DNA of 64,000 nucleotides from Phoebastria nigripes. Taxonomy: Eukaryota; Chordata; Aves; Procellariiformes; Diomedeidae. Each line of letters opens with the position of its first letter. Within the stretch, counting starts at the first letter, position 1. The translations under genes and the position numbers were made by a program. The notes beneath the pieces are model-generated. The model ran no database searches. It saw only the letters and a list, made by a program, of their open reading frames with translations, and had not been told where the DNA came from. Of this stretch, positions 40,068 to 49,323 are shown one piece after another. The stretch lies in contig JAYKAV010002765.1 of NCBI GenBank assembly GCA_035582835.1, positions 375,700 through 439,699 on the forward strand, given 5' to 3'.

Positions 40068-43000
40068 CTGCACAAGAAAAAAAATAAAAGTATTAAAGGT
40101 TTTCCCCCCTCTCCAAATAGAATGAGTTTTTAAACAGAATACATTGCTTCAGCCTGACAGAACTACTGATATTTTAATTTCTTCCCCATTGAGGCAAAAA
40201 TGTATCTATATAACAGAAGCACTATCAGAAGAACTACGTTAAAGTTAGGTTTGTTTCTCATTCCAACTCAAAGATGTGGGTTGAAAGATACGGAGTCAGC
40301 TCCTATACTGACTTCAAACAGGAGCTGGAAAAATGTAGCATCTCTTTTCCCTCCCAGGAAACAAGCAAATATGATTTTTCAATCAATTAAAGAAATGAGA
40401 AGTCTTGGAAAACATTAAGAACCATTTACATTCAGTTATCCTTTATATTTCCCAAAGGGACTTTAAAATATTTTACGTTTTTACTGAATTCACACAGTTA
40501 TACTTACTACTGCAATTTCAATTGCAAGATACATTCGCCCCTCTAGAAGCCTTATGAATTTCAAATTGCTTTATCTTTCATTGCCAGACCTTACAGCCCA
40601 TGGGAGGGGCACAAAGGCTGAAGTCTCTTAAAAGTACTCACTAAACAAAACAGAGCTCGAGTCACGATTATGAAGTACAGAATTAAAGTTTAAAACTATA
40701 CTTCCTAGAAGACAAATATAAGACCATTCAAAAATATTAACTGATCAGCTGGTATAAATTGAATCCCAACTTGCACTTAAAGGCATCACACAAAAAATGA
40801 TACAGAAGAATCATTATATCCAATTTGCCACTTCTTAAATGACCCTTCACACAAAGCCATTATTTCTGTAGCACAGGAAACAGTTAAATTCTGTATCTGT
40901 ATGCTCTTATACCAAGTCCACCAGCACTTGCTTAGATACCAAGTTTTGAATTCAACATTTTTATTCATTTTCAATATGCAATGCCTGGAATTTTTCTACC
41001 AAAGGCACAAAAGCCTATGTAGCAAATTTAAGCCTACAGACAACAGAGGTGCCTTTTCAGATCATCAGAGCCCACTCACCTTGGAAGTCAACCCTCTAAA
41101 CAAGCATGTGCGAGCTTTAGCATAGGCTGTCAAAGTACTAACAGCTAATATTAGACCTGTATAGCAGAAAACACAAGGGAATTTGCTTTCCCCTTAGAAA
41201 ACATTTTAACCTCTAAAGACTGTAAAGGTAAAACCCAAAATATTTGAGGTAAAAAAATAACCACATAAGCAAATTATGCTTACTTCATTGGAANTTAAAA
41301 CACTTCCTTTTTTAATAAATATGCATAAGTGCATAAATATGCAATGGGATTAAGATTTTAATGCATAAAGGATGAAAAAGAGCTAATAATTCTCCTTAGT
41401 CAAATACTACCGTGTTTAAAAAAATCCACTCAAATAATACTTACCTAGAAAAAAATTTTGTTGTGACAAAGTGTTCCTAACCATGAAGTACAACATCAGC
41501 TAGGAGACTTTATTTTGACTTATGATTTTGTGCATGGACAACCAACGCTTCAAAAGTCCAAAACAGCAAGTTTAGCATATAAATCAAGGCCAAAGGGAAC
41601 CCATAACCATCTGACCTAATCTCCAGCATCACCACCTGTAACTTCTTCCTTAGCATTGCATTAAAACCTCTCAATTATTTAGGTACAGTTTGCAGAAATT
41701 AGTAGTTTTGATGTGAACTTGTGTTTAGCAGTACTTTTCTTAAACACTCCTTGGCCTTTGAGCACTCAGAAGTGGTCTGTCCTAAAAATCTTTTAACCCA
41801 CAATAGTTGCAATGAAAAACTGAGTCCCAATGCTAAGGCACACTTAAGGATAACCCTACTCAAAGGAGCCGCTGCAGATATGAAACAGGGTTTGTTTTTG
41901 TTAAGATATTGTAATGGTAAACATGAACTGAGAACCAAGGGCTCTGCATAATAAACCTACCGCCAATAAGCATTCCATGGTAATATTTACACCAATTATT
42001 CTCTCACAGAACTATTTTCTTCAAGGACCCAATTGCACGTCCGTACAAGCACTAATAGAACTTTCAAGGATCTATCCAACTTCAGATAAAAATATGAATA
42101 CAATCAAGCTTAGTTGCTCTGTATGCTGCATTTCGTGTATTGGACAAGCTGCTTTAAATGCCTGCATGCACGAGGCTCAACCAGATTACAAACCGAACAT
42201 CTGAAGCAGCTAACCAACTCCTAGCTTAGCAGAGCAGTTACTGATACTATTTCAGTAGTGTTAAAGCAAGTTAGCCTGGTCTACACTTGCTGCACTCGGG
42301 ATGCGCTTTTGAGATGAATCCTCCGGCACTACGGACACCCCAAGGGATCTCCTTCCCCATCCCTGCAGGTTAACTCTTCCCACTGCGCTTCAGAAGCTGC
42401 AGCTTCTGCTTTGAACCACTGTTTGCTTTGTAAAACCGAACTCCACAGATCAGGTTTACAGTTTGACAGCTGAACTAGCACACTTTAAGGTGACTGTGAA
42501 ACCAGAATCGGTGCAAAGTGCTACTGAAAGGGGTACCTAGTGCACTCCCACCCCATTTCCCCAACTCCAGTTACTAATTCTCAGCCTCTCTCTTGCCAGC
42601 ATTAGCACTAATGAATGATGGGCCACATCAAAGAACTGACTCAAGCAACCCCTCTCACGCCTACCACACTTTCTCCAGAAAAGCGACAGGTTCTCATGGA
42701 GATCATTAGTACTGGTGCAAGCATGACTGAGGGAAGGCTGGCCCAAGGGTGAGAGGAAGGATCAAGACCACCCTCTTGGCAGCATTCTGTGCTTAGGTAA
42801 CGTAAAGCAACAATGAAAATAATCCGAGGGTGAACTACCACAACAGTTCAAACCAGTTTAAACCACCACTTTTCTAGTATGCAATCCCAAGCTTCTCTGC
42901 CACCTTAGTGACCTGAACCAGCTTAATGCTGTCCATCAACTGAGAGCAGGATCACTTCTGGAAGAGCCAACTTAGAGAAACTTGAATTGCCATGGAGTCC

Positions 43001-44563
43001 AAGAGAGTGCCGAGATCTCTTAAACCAGCTTTAATAAGGAAGGATTTGTCTCAGGGAAGCATATCCTCAGCTCAAGTTCAGATAAATCACATGAAGTACC
43101 AATAACTACTTAGTTTCACAGATCTGAGTGAGGTGAAGAGGCAAATAGAGGAGTTGTTTTGGTTTTACAGCTTGCCATATTTTAGCACAAGGCAAGTTTC
43201 AGCAGCTGAACTATAACAACCCAAAAATAAGGTGTTTCAATAGATACAGGGAAGAAACCAACCAGCACTTCAAACATGTCTGAACCACCATCTCTGCAAC
43301 AGCCTGCTCTTACTACAAATGGTATAAACATACATATACGCAAACATTTAAGTTATGTTCAGCTGAATACAAAGCTAGTGACCAGCTCACATACAGTAAT
43401 CTCCTTGCAGATCAATCTTCAGTTGAACAGATGTATTAGATATTTTCACAGCTAAAGGCTCAGCATCCCCTCGCTAACCCCACATGCACACAGTGCAGAT
43501 TATGTTCACAGAGAGGGCTTAGGAAAGCGTCACATGCTGCATATCTAACTTTTCAGCACCTGAAGCCAGCTCCAGGAGGAGACTAAGAGGGCAATGCCAT
43601 GCACCTGCAAGACTAATTACTACATACTTTTATCTTTTTTGTTGTTTTAAAACTTTCTTAAATAACCACATAAAACCTTAACAGTCAGCTATGCACACTG
43701 AAGAGGGAAAGAAGAAAGAAAAGCATTACGAGAACAGAGTACGGGCCTTCTACAATTAGCAAAAAACCTTATATAGAATAGCTCCTACCACTTGAGCAGT
43801 AGTGGTGAAACTATTACTAAATATTTCTTGTGCAAACGATTAGCATATTTTGTACTTTATCAAAAGAACCCCGGCAGGCAGTGGTGTAAGTCCAAGCCAT
43901 TCATGAAGTTTCACCATACTGTTCACAAGTAACAAATAAATCTGACTAGATAACGAAGTATGTTAGGGGTCTTTTAACGGAGCTTGTATGTCTTAACTAG
44001 GCAAGGGAGCCTGGCACGACAAGCCCGATCTCCAAGAGTTACCCTGTAAGCATAACTGCATTCTGCAGATAACTAAGACGCTCCTGGACACAGCAAGGGT
44101 TACGGAAACCGAACGGGGTCGCCCCGGCAAAGCAACCTCAACAGCGCATCTCTGCGATACGCTTCAAATTCCACAAACCCCCAAACCCCGGGACGTCGGC
44201 CTGCTTATAAAACAACAACAAAAACCCCAAGAAAGCGAGCAAAAGCAAGTGACACCTGCGAAAAGCAAGCAGGGGCTGCCACGCGGTGCCCGGCGGGTGC
44301 TCCGGCAACCCCCGAGAAGGTCAGAGGCGTTAAGGCAAGCCCGACCTCCCAGCAGTTGCACACGCCGGAGCCTCCCGAGGGCCTTTCCGATAGGGAAACC
44401 GGTACTTCGGGGTTCTCGCTCTGCCCCGTAACAGCGGTGCCTCACAAACAGAAGCCCGGGACCGGCTCAGGCTCTGTGCAAGCCCCGGCAGCGGGGGAGG
44501 CGGCGCCCAAAGCTGACCCCCGGCAGCTGCCGCGCCCGGCCCCTGCCCCGGCCCGCCGCTGAC
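40068..44563 (-). other. GLRX5: GLRX5 intron 1
   Basis: This 4.5 kb intron has GT-AG ends and is bounded by the two coding exons. Its first several hundred bases (44.16-44.56 kb) belong to the promoter CpG island. The remainder is AT-rich. I see no second gene, no tRNA and no recognisable young transposon in it. A donor-like GTAAGT lies on the minus strand near 41440, but I could not pair it with a convincing extra exon. Confidence 0.9.
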
Positions 44564-45560
44564 CTTGGCGGAGGTCGGGGTCCTGTAGGACGTCGTGGGC
44601 GCGGTAGTCCTCCACGCCGTGCAGGCGCAGGATCTGCACGACGGCGTTGCTGAAGCCGCAGAGGGGCTGCGCCGGGCTGCCCTTCATGAACACCACCACC
44701 GGGTGCGCCCGCACCAGCCGCTCCACCGCCTCCCGCGACCCCGAGCCGCCGCCGCCGCCACCCTCGGCCCCGCCGCCCGCGGCGGCCGCCTGGCTCAGCG
44801 GCCGCCCGGCCCGGCCCTGCGCGGCGGTAGCACCCAACCGCCAGGCCGCGCGCACGACCCCGCTCATGCTGCCCCGACCGCCCACCCGCGCCCACTGCCG
44901 GCCCCCACCGCCCACCGCCGGCCCCGAGCCGGCGCCGACCACCTATTGGTCGAGAGCCGGAAAGGTCGCGGGGGAGCTTCTCCTTCACATAGGCGTAGTC
45001 ACCCGCCAATCAGCATCGACAGCCAGTAGTGTGAAGATACAACGAGCCTTGTCCCTCCCAGCAACCCTGAGGGTACCTTGCTTTCTATGTGTAGAGGGAA
45101 CTGCGCCGTTGCAGTTACATTGGGAGAAGCGCCTGTCAATCTAACATGATTTCGTTAATCCCCGCCCACTCCGCGGACGCGATTGGTCAGGCTTCCCCGG
45201 TGCGGTGTTTTGCTCGGGAGGCCCCGGGGGCGCGTGTTTAGCGCGTAGCTCCTTCCGCTTCCGGGTAGCGGCGGCGCTCGTGGCGCCTCAGCCGCCTTCT
45301 GCCTGACCGGCCGCGGGGGGATGGATGTGCTGCTCTTGCCCGCCGCGGGGCGCGGAGCCACCCAGTCCCCCCTCTCCCCATCGCCGGGTGGCCGGCGCGC
45401 AGGCCGAGCGGTGCGGCGGGGAAGGGAAGGGAAGGGAGAGCAGCGCGGCAGGGAGGCCCGTCGGGCGGCCGCCGCCGTGCTCAGCCGCTCCCTTCGGGCC
45501 TGGCGTGCAGGCAGGGCCCGGGGGCTTCACGGGCTGAGCGGAGCCGTGAGGGTGGTGCTC
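44160..45560. promoter_or_regulatory. CpG island and bidirectional promoter of GLRX5 (minus) and SNHG10-like RNA (plus)
   Basis: This GC- and CpG-rich block spans GLRX5 exon 1 and the divergent upstream side. Between the two genes I see CCAAT boxes in both orientations (ATTGG 44945-44949, CCAAT 45006-45010, ATTGG 45182-45186), a GC box near 45162, and ETS-type CCGGAA/TTCCGG cores near 44957 and 45257. There is no TATA box. NF-Y, ETS and Sp1 sites at a CpG island are typical of housekeeping bidirectional promoters. The pyrimidine run at about 45250-45262 could be a 5' TOP-type start of the plus-strand transcript, as in many snoRNA host genes, but that is inference. Confidence 0.85.
44564..44867 (-). 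CDS. GLRX5: GLRX5 exon 1: mitochondrial monothiol glutaredoxin, N-terminal part
   Basis: This exon encodes residues 1-101 and the first base of codon 102. The protein is a CGFS-type glutaredoxin that passes [2Fe-2S] clusters from the ISCU scaffold in the mitochondrial matrix, supporting Fe-S enzymes and haem synthesis. Residues 1 to about 44 are Arg/Ala/Gly-rich with almost no acidic residues, as expected of a mitochondrial targeting peptide. The glutaredoxin fold then starts (VVVFMKG, Lys62 as the likely glutathione contact), with the active site CGFS at 70-73, followed by [12 protein letters not shown]. The start was chosen because MSG matches the mammalian protein start and the ATG has A at -3. 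An in-frame ATG 75 bases upstream (44942) lies in the GC-rich leader and is less likely. The exon ends at a GT donor (44562-44563) and its phase fits exon 2 exactly. The joined product is 160 residues, against 157 in human. Confidence 0.97.
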
Positions 45561-47850
45561 TAGGGGATGTACCGATGCCGCCTGTCCCTGGGGTGGGGTT
45601 TGGGTGTTATCCCGCCGGCCCTTCGGTGGTGCAGGCTGTGGTAGAGCTCCCTGGGGCTGGGGGACGAGCCGGCAGTCAGGGTTAAATGAAAAACGGCTAA
45701 ATGAGATCCGGGGAGAACGGGGCTGCGGAGGGGCAGGCTGCTCTGGTGTACTGGCTGCCTGTGCAGAGTGAAACTCCTGGGCGGTGAAGCGTGTACAAAC
45801 GCGTGCGAGCTGCAGCGGTGGAAGTGTGTCCTCTAAAGAGCAGCGCCGTTGAGTCGGCGCCTTTTGTCACTGGAGGCAGGCGGAGGAGGCAGCGGAGGCT
45901 TTTCTGTGGGCAGCTGACAAAGCGCTGGATGGGTCTGTCTCCTTGGTAGCTTTGGCTGTGTCTAGTGGCCTATTTGACTGCATTCACTTGCTGGGGTGAA
46001 GCCGGCGTTGGTATCGCTGAGAAGCTAGCAGTTCTTTGCATGCTTTGCTTTAGTACTAGGAGAGGAGACCTGAGTAACCGGTAGCTTTGTGCAGCTTTGT
46101 CTGTCACTGGAACAGCTGGCGGGGGTGGCAGCAAGATGGAGAGATGGGAGCAAGATTGGGCTGGCTGGCTGCGTGTGCAAAAGGGTTGGTTCAGTTGGTG
46201 CTGGAAGACGCGCAGAACTGCCCTGCATCAGCCAGAGAAGCGCCGAATTTGGAACGTGTCCTGGAAATGGCCCTGTGTGCAGCCAACTTCGTTTGAGCTC
46301 CTGGACAGACGCCGGATTCTTTCCAAGAACTTGGAGCAGAGCGTGGAGGTTTCCTATAGCGGCCAGGTCCATCCTGTAAGTAGAAAAAAGTGTTGAAAAG
46401 TTTTCCTCTGTACTAAACCACAGTCTCTAACAAATAACAAATCAAAGTGTTTTTCTGAGTATTAATTTACATTGCAGCTCTGGTATCTGGACTTTTGGTA
46501 TATTAATGGCCATTTGTATTACTTGCATTTGTAAGCGGAAGAATTTTTTTCCACCCAATTCTGCTCACATGAGAGCTTTACAAACAAGACCAGCTTGTCT
46601 TCTGCATTCAGAAGATTGCCTTCTAGTTCTTGATTTTTGTGGAATCCAGTTGATGCTTGAGTGACAACTCGTTCTTCATTTTCTATGAAACCACCTTCAG
46701 GCATCACTTCTGTTGCCTTTTATTTAAGTTTAATTAGAACAAATTCCAAAGGGAATTGTGGCAAACTTGCAGTTTGTCATCCCATGTGAATAGCTTAGGA
46801 ATAAAAAAAGTGTTGCAGCAGTATTTGAAAGTACATGTTCTTATGAAGAAATACTTTCTATTATGAATCTAAAGGCAAAGCTCACATTTGTATTGTTGAT
46901 AAACATTGTGCATTTTGTGTGTCAGTATGTTTTGTTTTCAACAGAACATCAGAAGCCAGGCATGGTCATGCTGACCAAAGCACAGAAAAGTTATTGCTTT
47001 CTGTGGTGATATGGTGTGATTAACATGGTGCAAAGTTGTGCAATATGAAAAAAAAAAATAGTATCCAGTTCACGCTAGATAAAATTTCAGTAAATTCTGC
47101 AAAGCAAAAATATGTTTTTCTATTTGTTGAACTGGTACGATATACAGAGACAGAGGCTTAACAAGTGTTAAGTGTAATGGCCCAAGTGGTCTAGTTTGTC
47201 GTTTTAATCTAGCAGAAAGACTCCTGCCACTTTAAGATCCTGGGGAGTTAAAGGGGAATTAAATGAAAATTGAGTAAAAAGAAAGAGATCTTTCTATTCT
47301 TAAAGGCAACTAAATGTCTTCTTTCAAAAAAATGTTGGGCTATGAATGGAACTTTGTAGTATTGTAGTATTTGCCTTCCTGAATTTCATTCTAGCTGTTT
47401 CTACAAGGAGATGGTTCATTAGAAATTATAAGTGAAATAAGGACATCAAACTGAAGTGTAATAAACCCTTGTGAGGATACGCTCCTTCCAGAATAACATA
47501 ACCATAGCTGTAGTTTAATCCTCTGTAGTCCAAGAGATGCCCTTGGTTGTTAGTACTCTGGGCATACCAGGCTTGCAGAGAGAGCACCTGTGTGAGGAAG
47601 CCGAGGCATGCCTGTAAGAGTCGCAGCAGCAACATGCGCAATATTCCTCTAACAGTTATAATTCTGTTGCCACGGAGATAATGACTTATCCCATGTCATT
47701 ATTGATCTATCAACAGTAAGAGCAATTTTGCAGTCTGATATTGTTTAGCAAATAGAGTAACATCTGCTGAACACTGAAAAACTGCAATAATTGTTAGAAA
47801 GCTTCTCTGAAGTCTGTGTACTGGGTTAAATAAAAGTGCCTGAAGCTGTA
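45250..47850 (+). ncRNA. SNHG10: SNHG10-like host transcript of SCARNA13 (extent inferred)
   Basis: No conserved protein is encoded here, but a host RNA is expected. SCARNA13 lies on this strand downstream of the CpG island, and in mammals SNHG10 runs divergently from GLRX5 and hosts that RNA. The best 5' splice site is GTAAGT at 46376-46381 (preceding exon ends at 46375). A plausible 3' splice site after a pyrimidine-rich stretch ends near 46052, which would give an exon of about 46053-46375. An AATAAA lies near 47830, just after the scaRNA. Start, exon structure and end are all unproven. The short ORFs over 45321-45563 and 46087-46396 are not conserved proteins that I recognise. Confidence 0.45.
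47518..47792 (+). ncRNA. SCARNA13: SCARNA13 (U93), tandem H/ACA small Cajal-body RNA
   Basis: Four consecutive hairpins with H and ACA boxes give about 275 nt, the length of SCARNA13. Hairpin 1: 8-bp stem 47521-47528/47573-47580, apical stem ATGCCC/GGGCAT, box H AGAGCA 47581-47586. Hairpin 2: 47587-47626, ACA at 47632-47634. Hairpin 3: stem CTGTTG/CAACAG (47664-47669/47711-47716), apical stem 47677-47685/47695-47703, box H AGAGCA 47719-47724. Hairpin 4: stem TTGCAGT/ACTGCAA (47728-47734/47781-47787), apical stem 47743-47750/47765-47772, then ATA in place of ACA. The pocket of hairpin 3 (CCACGG plus ATCTAT) fits U5 around U53. That of hairpin 4 (GATATT plus ACTGA) fits U2 around U54. These are the known U93 targets. 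Pocket-to-box spacing is 14-15 nt, as the H/ACA rule requires. It would guide pseudouridylation of spliceosomal RNAs in Cajal bodies. Confidence 0.93.
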
Positions 47851-49220
47851 GTTACTCACTGTAGTTTTGTGAGATTGGCCTGTGAGATAATATTAAGCTT
47901 AACAGAATGCTTTCTAATATAATAGTTAGTATGGTCAAATGCTTTTGGATTACGCAATATGCAGCACTCTGTTAGTGGATAAACACTTTTCCATACTGAT
48001 AAGACTTAGAACAATTAGCCCATGTACACTCTAGAAACAAAGAGATAATTATTTGTTACCTGATACAGTCTTCTATCAGTCTAAGTGAAACTTCTTGTAT
48101 TTTCCAGATAATGATTTAAATCATCTGTTCAGAAGAAGTATTAATGGGATTCCCATAAGACTCCTGACATTTTGCTGATGTTCCTGTTAGAAGACCTATC
48201 ACCTCATTTTGAAAGCAGTAATAAAAGCACCAATATTCAAACTGCAGGGCTTAAATGCTCACAGTTAGTCATGAACTAGGTTACTTCCAGGCATTCTGCT
48301 GCTAAAGAGAATTACTAGTTATGAATTGGTGGTTTGAGGTTCTTGTGCAGTGCACAAGAATGTAGACATCTAAGAATGATACCGTCAGCAGAAAGTTCTT
48401 CGTTTGTTTTGTTTTTAAAAAGAGGAGGGCTAAATTAGCTGGTGAGAAAGATCAGAAGAAAAGTCTCATTTCAGCTTATCAGAACAGGGCACCTCTTCGT
48501 GTCCAAGCCAGATATCTGTGTGTCTTTCTAACTTGTGATAGTGCCTGGAAATGAAGTCCCTTATTGTGCCTTAACAGTTGAACTCTACTCAGGCAGTTTT
48601 ATTGTCTCTTGAAGCTTTTTAGTGGGATGGCTTGCCAGGTAAATAATTTCAGCACACCATCAAGGCAACATCTGGCAGCACCAACATATCCTCAGTTTTG
48701 AGAGCATTAAGGATGTGTAAAATGTACCTATAGTTCTGGACTGCACAGGTGAAATTTGTGTGGGATGCCTAAATTGTGAATGCTGAAGAAATGTCTGTGA
48801 AAAGTTCCTGGTTATTTTGAAGATGTGCTAGTTTGAAAAAGTTGTGCAACAAGCAGCAGAAATGTAGAAGTGCTATGGGGGTTTTACTGGCATAGAAACT
48901 CAGGTCCCATGGGAAATTGACATTTTGGAATCTGAACTGTATCTAACCTCCTGTTTTGGATCTAACCTGGAGACCTATAAGCAAGTTCGTTTCTGAACTA
49001 GATGGGTAATTAAATAATATTTATGGACTTACAGCTTATTCCCAAGAGTGTGTTTGCATTGGCTTTAAAATACAACAGTCCATTTCATAAATGACAGAGG
49101 TGAAGAATATGTACGAAATGACGTAAGTCAGTTTAACTGATGGGTGATCTACATGATCTAAGGTGTTTTTTGACTTAGATCATGTAAGGATGCCTTTGGC
49201 AGAGAGAGGTCGTGCTAATG

Positions 49221-49323
49221 ACAACCTGATATAGTTGAAGATGTCCCTGCCCATGGCAGGGGGGTTGGACTACATGACCTTTAAAGGTTCCTTCCAATCC
49301 AAACTATTCTATGATTCTATGAT
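49221..49323 (+). mobile_element. CR1 LINE fragment, 3' end only
   Basis: This is the 3' end of an avian CR1 retrotransposon, 5' truncated to about 100 bp. Diagnostic pieces are GATGTCCCTGCCCATGGCAG, TTGGACTACATGACCTTTAA and a closing ATTCTATG octamer repeated twice, the CR1 3' terminus. It carries no coding sequence. The modest divergence from the usual TTGGACTAGATGACC wording indicates moderate age. It is the clearest single marker that the host is a bird. Confidence 0.93.

Noticed and set aside
45321..45563. Short ORF starting MDVLLLPAAG just downstream of the plus-strand start region
   Set aside because: Arg/Ala/Gly-rich CpG-island ORF in the presumed noncoding host RNA. No known protein matches.
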